Shown here one piece after another: positions 1 through 10,281 of a DNA stretch of 64,000 nucleotides. This DNA is from Lateolabrax maculatus (lineage: Eukaryota > Chordata > Actinopteri > Acropomatiformes > Lateolabracidae): contig CM062211.1 in the NCBI GenBank assembly GCA_031216445.1, positions 5,654,001 to 5,718,000 on the forward strand, given 5' to 3'. The notes under the pieces are model-generated. The model was not told the origin of the DNA, did not search any database, and was given only the letters and a program-made list of their open reading frames with translations. The position numbers were made by a program, and so were the translations under genes. Within the stretch, counting starts at the first letter, position 1; each line of letters starts with the position of its first letter.

Positions 1-786
1 ATAACAAATCAAACACCCTCGTAGGTGCTGCGTGAATAGGCTTCAAAAGGGTTGCATGTCTGATCACACCTCCAGGTGGGAGGAAACAATGGGGAGAAAC
101 CATCTTTTGCCTGAGGATGATGGGGTTACTGGGAGGCAGAGAGGGTGATGGATAATCATGCGAGGTCTAATTGATACTGTCATATCTTGTGACAAGCTTG
201 GGTGGGAGATAATCAGCAGTGGATAACCTCGTGACTTGAACTGGAGTATTTACAGGGTTCCCCAACTTGGCTTACATCACGACCAAGCTTTGTGCCTGTT
301 ATCATTTCCCTCAAAGTCTGTTGGCAACAAAATATGGTAAAGTAAAAACTTGTCATACTGTTGTACCAAAAGGATACAGGTCCAGTGTCAGTCAGGGTAC
401 AAATCTATTTCTGAGTTCATCAGCATACAAAAGTAAAACCAGGGCAGTCCTAACTGTTGCCACATCCTTAAGACCACTTTAAGTGTGGAACTACTAAATC
501 CCTGTCACAATTTGTCTCCACACCCTGAAAAAAATCATATTTTCCTGGATACAGAGGAAAAAGGTCATACTTTGCTCGATTTTTTTACATCCAATGGGGG
601 GAAGTGCTTAAAAGCTCCAGGCTCCTGTTTCAGTGAGAGGCTTCTGGTGTGAGTGCTGCTGGTCTGGCTGCTACTCTTTTGACTGTTGTTTGTAGAGTAG
701 TCTTGATTTAGTATCTTGGTTGGTTGTCTGTCTTTATGTTAATAAATCCCATGGGTATTTTTAAAGGTGTTTGGAGAGTCCTGGGT

Positions 787-1343
787 GATCCGATCACAAG
801 TGGACAGTTCAAAGTACAGATGTGAATGCACCCAAGACGGATTGAGGACGCATTGAGATCCAATCGCTCAGACCACATTCGCAGGTGGGCTGGGCCGCAT
901 GTGTCCACATTCTTTCAGCAGTTTTCACGCGTGTCCTGGGCCACATTGAAGGACCGCCCACTCAGCGGACGTCCACTGCATTCAATTTTATATTTAGAAT
1001 GACATAAGTAAAGATGCCAGGCTTTATATTTGTAGTGATTTACCTTTTTTTAATATGTTGTTAGCGTGTTTATGACGATCTGTGTCTGATTACTGATGTT
1101 GTTATTGTTATTGTTATTGTTGTTATGTATTAACTATTGATTGAAGTAAATCCTGCCGTTTAAAAGTAAGAAACAGCCACAAGCCTATTTACAGATGCTG
1201 TGGCCAATATTGTGAAATACTTTTATTGTGAGCTAGCTAGTTAATGTTGTATGTATCAGAAATTATCACTCTGGCCTGTGGAGACACATTTTAATGCCAG
1301 ATGTGAACTGATGGACTGAGAGCTGTCCACTTGTGATCGGATC
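787..1343. mobile_element. MITE-like non-autonomous DNA transposon with 21-bp inverted repeats
   Basis: A perfect 21-bp inverted repeat bounds this segment: 787-807 (core GATCACAAGTGGACAG) and 1323-1343 (core CTGTCCACTTGTGATC). The outer arms probably extend to about 770 and 1384, where the right side continues to GAACAGGGCC, but the left outer arm has diverged. There is no transposase ORF; the interior is AT-rich with a TTATTG run. A second, partial copy of the left part lies at 54103-54192. Superfamily is not assigned. Confidence 0.75.
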
Positions 1344-3819
1344 CGCAAGGATGGATGTTAATGCAAGATCTGAACAGGGCCTTAAATGTGCTACACACTA
1401 ATCCACCACCCCAAACTCAATACCCTTACTTTTTTCCCTCACTTCATATACGCCACACTACTTCCTGCATTGGGACTGAAAATTTTCATTGGATGTAAAT
1501 CATGAGATGCAAAATTTCCCAATATGAACATATTTGTTGACACTGGGATAGCAGGAATTGACACTGTGCAGTATTGAATAACAATAGCAGTATATCATAC
1601 AAACACACTCTGCTCACCACTCAGCACCCAATGCAACCAAAAGAAGACCACCACACTCTCATTCAGTGCTCCCAGCATGTTTTTAATGGGTAAATATGGA
1701 AAATCAGTGCTTCAGAATGACTGAAACCAGGGCTTGAGTTTGGTTTAGGCCCAGCTCCAAAAATGTGTCTGCCTTCTTATGAGACACAGAGTTCAATGTA
1801 TAATCATAATCACCGAAGCCCCGGACCAGACACTTATAGAACTTAATAAAAGTTGTGTAAGAGCTTTATATAGACTGTACAGTATCTGTATGTTATGGCA
1901 CAGACATTTACAGTCCAACTGAGAGCTGCAACTCTCCTGCACATTACAGATGCTGTTGTGGATGGGAAGGTACTATAAGGTTTGTGACCCTGTGCCATGT
2001 GGAAAAATCTGGGCCAGGAAGGTTAAGTAATGACCATCTACAGTATGTGCCCTGCAGTAAGGCACTTAAAGGGAAAATCCACCTTCAGATGTACAGTGTG
2101 TTGTGTGGACATTCACTCTCAAAGTCCATAAATACATTTTCTGAATGATTGGTTAGTAAAGATAGTAGCCTGTCAGTGAATTAAGCTTTGGTGGATCAAC
2201 AGGATGGTTAGCAGCAATACAACTGTCAATGATGGTTAGTGTAGTATTAGGCCAGTGAGCTTCTGGGGTTATCACCCAGATCGCCTTTCAGCAGCCCCAA
2301 GAGAGAATACCTGAACTTGTAGCAATCAGATCTGAAAGTTTTGCAAAAAGCAATGTACCCGTAGTTTTCCTGGTCAACAGAGTCATGTATTACTCACCAA
2401 GTCATGTAGCTGCACTGTTACCTGGTGTAGTTTGTGCTTTTGTGGGTGTCTAGTTTGTTTGACACCAAAATCTGACATCAACGTTTTAGGTCACTGGAAC
2501 ATTTTCTGCTACCAAACTTGAATGCAACTCTTGCAAACATCTGGATTTGACCTTATTTGGCCAATGGTCCATAGAAGAACAATGCAAAAACTTCACAAAA
2601 GGGACTTTGAAGTGCACAAACAAATTCACCAATGACAAATACTCTTTAATTTTGTTGCAATGTGTTTAAAGGTGGATTTTTCCTTTAAAACCCAAAGATT
2701 TGTTGACAAAGATCAAACACATGCCAATGCTCCCAAAATAATTGTTTGAAAAAGCAGTCCCCTGACCCTCTGAGGGATTGTTTGATTCCACAAACACTGT
2801 ACATCCATTTTTGAAAAGCTTTATTCCTGAAAATCAGTCCATTTTGAAATCTGTGTCACTTATATACTTTGACTGATACTCAAGATAACTCATACCTCAT
2901 GGTAACCCAGGACATGCGTTGCTATCATGCTAGCAGCCATCTGTTATTTATCACTCTTAAACTAAAAGCTCTTTCTTGGTATCTTCTGATTAGGTAAGTC
3001 TTCCCGTCTCATCACATACCATCAAATACGCATAAGTGCATACTTTTACACTAAACACACACATCTCTGTGCTCTGCGGTGACTTCTGAGGAATCTGATA
3101 ATGAGAAATTCATATCTTTGTCAATCATGTTGCCTCTGGTCTGGTTCCATCTCATTGCACATTTGGGGATTTGCTTAATTTGATTTTTCAGTTTCTTTGT
3201 TTTATCTCTGTCAGACATTTTTATTGTTCTGTCTTTACCGATGTCCTGCTTTGCTCTCAGAAGGTCATACCATTTCACCGCAGATATGAGATAGATAAAG
3301 ATAAAGACGTTTTATGAAGGCTGCAGGTTGTTGGCGTGAAATCAAATTTGTTTCTGATCTTTGCAAAATCTTATTGCGTGCCCTAGTTTTACAGTTTCTT
3401 TATCGCTGCTTAGGATGTTTCGGAAACCTAGATTTCTGATTTCAGGATGTGTAAAATCATGTTTTTATATATAAGCAGATAAACAATAAAGAATATTATG
3501 ACTGAAGCTAGTTTGCTCTTGAATTTTACCCTTAAGTTCAGGCTCTGAACTTGCCTTTCTGGGTTTTCCGAACTCTAAATGGAATTGTAATGCTATGGTG
3601 ATAACCACCACTGAAGTTTGACTTTGAGTTCATCCTGCAATTATTCCTTAAATAGTGCTGCACACAATTGGAGCTATTGTAAAAGTCCCTTAAGATATAC
3701 TTACTGCATCTGTTCTGCATTAGTCCTGCAGATAATTGATTTTTGCCATCTAGTTGGAACAATACTTTCTGCAAAGGGGGGGGCACCATTTAATATTCTT
3801 GGTGGATGTGTTCTGGTGT

Positions 3820-3980
3820 ATTAGAATCTTTGCATGATCCTGCATGATAACTGTAGATTTAATTGTATATAAATATGGATATATTGTTTGTCTATGGAGA
3901 AACTGTGTACTGCTACATTCTCTCAAATGCCCAAGATAAATTTCTCCAGAGGGAGATAATAAAGGCTAATCTAATCTAAA
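3820..3980 (+). mobile_element. Possible 3' tail of a LINE-like retroelement
   Basis: Ends in GGGAGATAATAAAGGCTAATCTAATCTAA-type sequence: a polyadenylation-like AATAAA followed by a short pentamer repeat. This is typical of the 3' ends of L2/CR1-type or Rex-type LINEs in fish. No coding remnant is attached, so this rests on the tail alone. Confidence 0.35.
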
Positions 3981-5599
3981 CTCCACATCTTTTGAACACT
4001 GACCCCATTTGATGATGATTTAGCTCGATCTGAGATCTCTCTGTGCTGTAACTGGCGAGATAACTGAGGTGTAAAACATCTGATCAGATAGCAGAATAAA
4101 TTACTATTGATCAGACCGCTGATCAACCATCACTCTCTCTCTCACTGGCTGAGCTGTGAACTCCCTGGGAGACACTGGGAAACACCACCAGGGACTAATT
4201 TCCCAGGCACTGTAGTTTGCTGTACTGAAACAGGGGTAAATCGTTAATTTGTTAGGGTCTATTTTCAGCTGCAGATTTGGTTGAATATTTACAGATGTGT
4301 ACTGTGCAATCAACTCAAAATAAACTACAGTCCTCATGTTTATTATAATGAAGTAACAGGTCACCCAGTGCAACAGTGCGGCTCATTGATGTGTTTTTAA
4401 TAGTTTTTGGACAACAATAGAGCTCTATGGCACAGTGGAAACGATATATCAGGCTTTGGATGCACACACAATATTGTCATGTCAGGATACATTAATTGTT
4501 GGTTTTGGTCTTTTCATGGGATTTGCTGACTATAAGAAACATATAGAATATCTCCAGACTTTTATCATTTAGCAGGTTATATAGGGAAACCTCATAACTC
4601 CTCTTTGTTTAGTCTGAACTTCAGTTGAGGGAGTTTTATCTTGGTTCTGATTAAATATCCAACCTCAGTGTACTTGTAAAAAAGCAAAAGGCCATCAAAC
4701 TACAAAAAAGATCCGGTCAGAAGACCAGTAACAAAGCTTTTTAGAGGGAGGCATTTTAGCGTTTGAAGTTTTACATAGGACAGCAGCAAGATGATACAGT
4801 AGTAAATAAACCCAACTCCATTTTATAACAGGGCAGGAGCAGAGTGAGGGACTTCTGCAATGGCTGCTGCTGTACAACACCTAATATTTACTATGCAACC
4901 AATGCAATGTCAGCTGCAGCTGGTTGAAATATATTTTGAAGGACTGTATTGTTTCTTAAAGCAATATAATATAGTATCACCTCTTTAATGAAATCTTTGT
5001 CACCATATAATTTCTTTCAAAATTTGAAATGCGTATTTGTTAATGACATTTTTCCAACTTTAAGAAATATAGGTTTTTATTAATAGGAAGAAACAAAAAC
5101 AGGTCATGATAACAATAGAGAGTAAAACGTGGTGAACAGAGTCGAGGTGGTCTGAGGAAAACCAAACAGTTGGATTTTCTTGAATCTCTGTCAGTCACTG
5201 CCCGCAGATTCCACAATTTTCATTTGGTCAAAACTGTCTCCTAAAGGAATGAATGGTGTATTGTAACATAACAGTATGGTCAATTGTGATTGCAGCGTAA
5301 ATGTATATGTTTGGTCACAAATCTCAAATCTGTGTTTTGGTCATCGGATGCCTTGTACCTTCTGATATAGTTATCGGGCTCATTAAGGGCTAAGAATTTG
5401 GGCCCTATATTGGTCCACGGGACAGGACAGGTCCCTGCAACGCTGTCACTTTTTAGGTCCACCCCCAAAACATTTGCGGCAACTGCTGTCTGTGAGTTAC
5501 CATGTCTCCTTACCATCTCTCTGCTCTGCAACCACACTGGTCAAGGCACATGTAAAGTCTTACTGTGAAGCACCTTTGCAGCCCAGCTCTGTATTATAG

Positions 5600-6056
5600 T
5601 CTCAAAATGAGTTCATAGCTTGTTTCATTCCTTTTTATAGACATTTTTTTTCCTTTTGAAGAAGACTTCTTTCAATAAATAACACAAATATATTCATACG
5701 TCATATATAGATAGATAAACATGTATAAACTACATGCATTTCATATAATTTAAATAATTTATATGTACAGTTCCCCCTCACACACTCATTCCCTCCCTCC
5801 CCAACCCCTCTGAAACGAGTTCTTCCATAACAGCGGTGCTGCACTGGCTCGTGGATTTGCAGCACATTAATGTGAAATATCATTTAAATGGACCCAAGAG
5901 TTCTTCAGCAGAAGTATCATTTTATAGCAGAATGTTGCTCTTCACCACCGTGACAGATAATCCTGTGGTGGGGAGCACTGTGAACAGGAAATAAAATCCT
6001 ATACAGGAAGTAGAATTCCGAACAGGTAGTCCCCAGCAGTGTTTGTATTGTTTCGT
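5600..6056 (-). promoter_or_regulatory. ntf3: Probable ntf3 3' UTR with AU-rich element
   Basis: Sequence directly downstream of the ntf3 stop. Read on the minus strand it becomes very AT-rich between about 5780 and 5660 and contains the nonamer TTATTTATT (5682-5674), the core of class II AU-rich mRNA-decay elements. I see no canonical AATAAA close by: the first on this strand is at 5081-5076, and AATATA-like variants occur near 5692. The 3' end is therefore unresolved and the left boundary given here is arbitrary. Confidence 0.45.
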
Positions 6057-6941
6057 TTACGTCCTATGACGTTTCCTTGACAACGCGCAGACGCAGGACG
6101 TGTCTATGCGTATCCACCTCCAGCCCACTGAATTGCGAACCTGCGTCAGCGCTCGAACGTACGTCTGCGTCGTCTTGCACTGCGAGTTCCAGTTCTTGTC
6201 GTCGATGCCCCTGCAGCCACCTTTGAAGGGCCTCGGGGTCCGACAGCGTGTCTCATAAAAGTACTGTTTGATGTCCTGCGTGGCACTGGTTTTAATTTTG
6301 GCCAGAACGGTGACCGGGTCCCCCCTGGTGTCCACTGCTTGGGTTTTATCCGTCACCCACTGGCTCTCGCTGTCGCACACAGAATATTCCCCACGATAGC
6401 TCTTGTGCTCAGCGTAACGCTTCTTTCGCGTCTTGTTTGCCGCTGCCCCGCCATCCATACCAGCGCTCATGAAATCGTCCGCGAGGTACAGCGGCGGTGG
6501 CTGAAGCGGCGGCCGGTCGCTCAGCAGCACCCGAGGTGAATTGTACCGCTTATGCTGCCTGAGAAGGTCCGAGTTCAACAGCATCACCTGCTGGTCGACC
6601 ACGCTGTCGCTGCTCCCGCCGCTGCGAAAACCCGTCCCCCACTGCTCCACGTCGCCCTGCTCCTCTACAGGAAAGTTTGCACTGAGCAGCGGAGGCAGCG
6701 TGTCCCGGGGTTCAGTGTCCCTGCTTTTCCCCTGTTGGCTTTGGTTCCCCCTGGTCTTCCCCCTCGTCAGGTCAGCCTGAAGCAGCTGGATGATAAGGGA
6801 GTTTAAGGGGTCGGGACTTGGCTGCTGTTGCTGCTGTTGCCCCTGGCGACTGCTGTCCATGTTGGTTGCCTGGATACCATAGAGGTACACGAGGACCATC
6901 ACATACAGCAGGATGGACATCACTAGATTCACCTGTAAGAT
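6057..6941 (-). CDS. ntf3: Neurotrophin-3 precursor, main coding exon (exon 2)
   Basis: Encodes nearly all of prepro-neurotrophin-3, a secreted homodimeric cystine-knot growth factor that signals through TrkC and p75NTR in neuron survival. The exon begins at an acceptor (a pyrimidine-rich run ending TTTGCAG) just before the ATC codon and ends at TAA (6059-6057). From the internal Met (6920): a hydrophobic signal peptide (MSILLYVMVLVYLYGIQA), a pro-domain with NSLIIQLLQADL and RYNSPRVLLSD, a Gln run, an NKT glycosylation sequon, a furin site RKKR, then a mature domain of 119 residues starting YAEHKS, the same length as mammalian NT-3. All six knot cysteines are present (mature positions 14, 58, 68, 80, 108, 110), as are the family blocks QYFYETRC, GCRGIDD, WNSQCKT, QTYVRALT and GWRWIRIDTSCVCALSRK. 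No stop or frameshift is seen. Mature residues around 40-65 and 92-97 and the C-terminus differ from the mammalian protein. Identification is very secure; a teleost ntf3 paralogue is possible. Confidence 0.97.
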   Translation of the reverse strand: MLQVNLVMSILLYVMVLVYLYGIQATNMDSSRQGQQQQQQPSPDPLNSLIIQLLQADLTRGKTRGNQSQQGKSRDTEPRDTLPPLLSANFPVEEQGDVEQWGTGFRSGGSSDSVVDQQVMLLNSDLLRQHKRYNSPRVLLSDRPPLQPPPLYLADDFMSAGMDGGAAANKTRKKRYAEHKSYRGEYSVCDSESQWVTDKTQAVDTRGDPVTVLAKIKTSATQDIKQYFYETRCRTPRPFKGGCRGIDDKNWNSQCKTTQTYVRALTQVRNSVGWRWIRIDTSCVCALSRKRHRT

Positions 6942-7318
6942 CTGCAAAGACAGAAAGAGAGAAACTTTTAAGAGATGTGCAATACTGTTTTTTCTTCTTT
7001 ACAGAAATCACAACTTATTTTCTTTCTTAATTAACAATTAACACAAACAGTAGAGGTTCTCAAACTGCGAGGTGCGCCTCCCCTCGGGGAAGTGGGAGTG
7101 TTAATCCGGGGTGAAGCTAAGACGCTGTGTGAGGTAAGAGAGGCCGGTGCAAATGTCCATAAATCCGCTGATAAATCATAGAAAAAAGACGCTCCTTACT
7201 GTAAAACCTCAGTGCATCCCTTGGGGAGATTTCCTCTGGGGATTAAATTTCTGAAAGTCTTTGAGGCGCTGTGGGAACCTTTGGCTTGAACACGGTTACC
7301 ACGATGTTAATAACAGCA

Positions 7319-7321
<3 letters not shown>

Positions 7322-7350
<29 letters not shown>
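7322..7350. repeat. (GT)n microsatellite
   Basis: About 14 uninterrupted GT units close to the acceptor side of the ntf3 intron. Confidence 0.95.
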
Positions 7351-7544
7351 GTATGAACACACAGTTGTGGGAACTAACATGCTGCTACATGAACAACATA
7401 CCATGTGGCCATAAAATAAAATGGAAACACTTTGCTTGAACATTTAAAATGTGCAGAATGAAACCTGGATCTCGTGTCATACACGTGTGGATACAGTTAT
7501 CTAGGTGAAAACACGAAACGTAAGTAGTAAAATGTTTAGTTTAC

Positions 7545-7705
7545 TTGGGAGAGACAGTTCTGTGATAGGAAGGTTGCCAGTTCGAATCCCCAGAACAGCA
7601 GGGTGATTCCAAGCAGTAACGCCCTGCTTCATATTGAACAGCCTCTAAAGCATAACCGACGTAAGCCAATACTGTTGGATAATAAGAGCAATAATGAAAG
7701 GTCAA
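7545..7705 (+). mobile_element. tRNA-derived SINE relic
   Basis: Contains CAGTTCGAATCCCC, a good match to the pol III B box, preceded by TGATAGGAAGGTTGC. It ends in a GTAAGCCAATACTGTTGGATAATAAGAG stretch resembling the conserved tail of fish V-type SINEs (here split: GTAAGCC then TTGGATAATAAGAG). The A-box end is decayed. It is not a functional tRNA gene, because no cloverleaf with an acceptor stem can be drawn. Confidence 0.55.
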
Positions 7706-9036
7706 ATTGTTTACCTATTTAATGATAAGTAAGTCTGCCAATTAGAACAGAGCTGGTCTACAAGAAACAACCAGAATCAGCTTTTAATCCAGTTGGGTCA
7801 CTGAACACTGTTTTCTCTTGTCTCTTGCATTCTCTTGTCTTGCTGTCCTTACAATTTCTTGACGTGTACTTTCCAAAATGATCAAAGACACACTTTCATG
7901 TCTAGTAGGTTTAGAAATGTTGCACAACTGCTGTGTCTTGCTGCCTCCAGCTGAAGCCAAAATCGGGATGAGGTTACAGTGTGTGTTTTGAGCTTCTGTG
8001 CATTTACTGATGACACTTACTCTTACATTTTATTTGGGCGCACCCGATCAGCTGCCCGAGCCTCAATATTTGTTGTTTGATGTCAGATTGTTGTGGTGTT
8101 TGAGTCTCTCTTATGGATGATCAGTCCCAGAACAATTTAAAAAGTCTGTGGTGATAAGTAGGAGATCTGCAATTCACATATTATAATGATATGTCATGTC
8201 AGAGAGCATTTTTCTGATGTTTGTGGATGTGCAAAAAAGCGGATGTTTCTGCGCCACATGCTCATCCCAAATCAGCACAGGTCAGGAAGTGCTTGTGGAT
8301 ATGTGGCTCAGGAGAGCGTTATTGCCACAGATGAGTTCTCAGAAAAGCTGCCTCTGTCTTTTTTTTTTGTTTGTTTATTTATTTCCTTAAGGAAAGCTGT
8401 CTGACTAACCCTCATTCATAAAGTTCTGCATATAAGCAGCCTCCAGTCTTCTACTGTTGACCCACAGTTTCATTCATCTCCTTTGCCCAGCTTTTCACAG
8501 TCAGTGTGGAGATTTCTCCCATATTTAAACCTGCAATAACTGATATGTCAGGCACGTGGGGGCAACAGAAACAAACCATAAATACTGACATATAATCACC
8601 TTTAAAGTTAATATGGCAATCTTGTTACTCCTGGCTGATAAATACCAGTATTCCCTTTAAGAATGTACATAATCTATGTCAAAATCAAAGAACAAAATGA
8701 GGTATCAGCATACTATTCTTCTCTGCCACCCAGTGTAGTTATAGTTTTCCCACAAATAAGCAGGTGGTCATGTGTATTTTGTATTCTTATTTATGTTGCA
8801 ATCCAATGCACACACACATACTGACATAACCTTCAAGGTTCAAATGTTTTTCAGAGAGAGGAGGACAAAAAAAATTGAGGGATAATGGGCAAACAGATGG
8901 CTGCGAAAACAAAAAGAGGTGACTTGTTCCCATCAGCGATGTTATTACTGGATGATACAGTTGTTGGATGGAGGAAGGGAGGGGCATCTGTTCAGCAGCA
9001 AAGTCACCTTACAAGCAATGGCTTGGAAAAGACATG

Positions 9037-9040
<4 letters not shown>

Positions 9041-9068
<28 letters not shown>
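9041..9068. repeat. (CA)n microsatellite
   Basis: About 14 CA units, preceded by an imperfect CACGCA and followed by further CA-rich DNA to about 9185. Confidence 0.95.
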
Positions 9069-9714
9069 GGGCTTTGTTATCCCTAAATCATAACAGCTCA
9101 TCTCTCTCCGCCTCTGTCCAAAGAGACTCTGCACGAAGTCATGTACACATGCACAAAGACACACACACTCATACTTTTACACGTGCAAAGATCTTCATTG
9201 ACATAATAAATTTATACATACTTTAACCCTGAAACTAATGTGAAACACACACAAATAAAACACACGCCACTGGAATGATCATCACTGCTAAACGTCCATA
9301 AATCTGCTTACAGAAACAAATGAAAGAGTTCGTCATATGCACCAAAACACAGAAAATAACTGTAACTGTACAAACAGTCCAACCAAAATGTCCTTATTGT
9401 CACTGCAACGATCCAGAACTCATACTGGGTCTTACAAAGTGAGCGTTCAACAGCATGCACACAAACAGACTTGGGCTACTTTAGTATTATTTTGACTGAA
9501 TTAATGGTCTACTAAATAATAAAGATTATCAGATTAATTATTGTATTCATTTTCAAATTTGTAATCTTCAGACAAGTGAATTCCCCTCCTGATGCCATAA
9601 TCACAGCATTAGAAGCCATCACTGTAGTTTATGATGTTAACATTCTGGTTCACAGAGGCTAACGAAGCACAGTGGGGGAGCAATAATGTTCTCAGTGGGC
9701 AGGGGGACAACGAG

Positions 9715-9920
9715 ACTGTGTGTACATGTGCTGTATACTTATTGTAGGAACAAGGACAGGAAAATGAGGAAACACCTCCCCACTGAGGACACTTTGCCTG
9801 TCCTCACCTCTACAAGAAGCTATTTTAGAACAAGGACTTTAGTTTAGGGTTAGGCTTATAATTAGGTGTTGGTTAAAGTTTAAGGTTGGAGAGTAACTTT
9901 AGTCATTAAAAGTCAAAGTG
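9715..9920 (+). repeat. Dispersed repeat (GAGGACA...TTAGGGTTAGG type), copy 1
   Basis: Has CACTGAGGACACTTTGCC and GTCCTCACCTCTACAAGAAG, followed by AGTTTAGGGTTAGGCTTATAATTAGG. I recognise this layout as a common teleost dispersed repeat. A related copy lies at about 29045-29243, where it abuts a (TG)n run. No coding capacity. Confidence 0.5.
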
Positions 9921-10203
9921 TATGCGTGAGAGAGATTAAGGAAAAAAGAACAAGGCAGACAGATGTTAATGCTCCCGAAACGCAAAAAAATGCAATAAAT
10001 GATATTGTGCGCAGCAACAGATTGTCAAGATATTATGCGTCCACCTGTTTCAAAGGCATCAATTGTGTGGCTGATAATGAATGACAACACTGTCTCCATA
10101 TGTTTGCCTGTTTGTGTCTTCCAGTCTGCTTTTGGTTGGCTTGATTTACACAGCAGCTGAAAATGTCCAAATTCTGATTTCTTTTCTTTTCTTTTTTTTT
10201 CAG

Positions 10204-10281
10204 ATCTGGGGGCAACATATCTGGACAACATTAACATGGATGACAACGAGCAACGAGACACATTGATGGAAAGAAAAACAG
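10204..10281 (+). other. Exon-like 78-bp segment, unidentified
   Basis: A near-ideal acceptor (a CTGAT branch-like motif, then a long T-rich run ending TTTCAG) precedes 78 bp that end in ACAG followed by GTATTT, a plausible donor. One frame is open through the segment (LGATYLDNINMDDNEQRDTL... then MERKT); the other two have stops. The length is a multiple of three, with symmetric phase. I do not recognise the peptide. It lies on the strand opposite ntf3, inside its intron. It could be an exon of an unseen antisense gene, a transposon remnant or chance. Confidence 0.25.

Larger units (their letters stand above)
1..5599. other. Downstream flank of ntf3, no gene seen
   Basis: Apart from the MITE at 787-1343 and the possible LINE tail at 3820-3980 I see no coding signal: open frames are short, overlap on both strands and match nothing I know. 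In mammals the next gene on this side of NTF3 is ANO2; no anoctamin-like exon was recognised, although single short exons could be missed. Confidence 0.6.

Noticed and set aside
6339..6806. Plus-strand open frames of 66-84 codons opposite the ntf3 exon
   Set aside because: They are antisense shadows of the GC-richer ntf3 coding sequence and have no recognisable protein features.
6942..6947. TTG-CAG as a start of the ntf3 protein at 6947
   Set aside because: These bases are the splice acceptor (TTTGCAG); the real starts are the exon 1 ATG at 34751 or the internal ATG at 6920.
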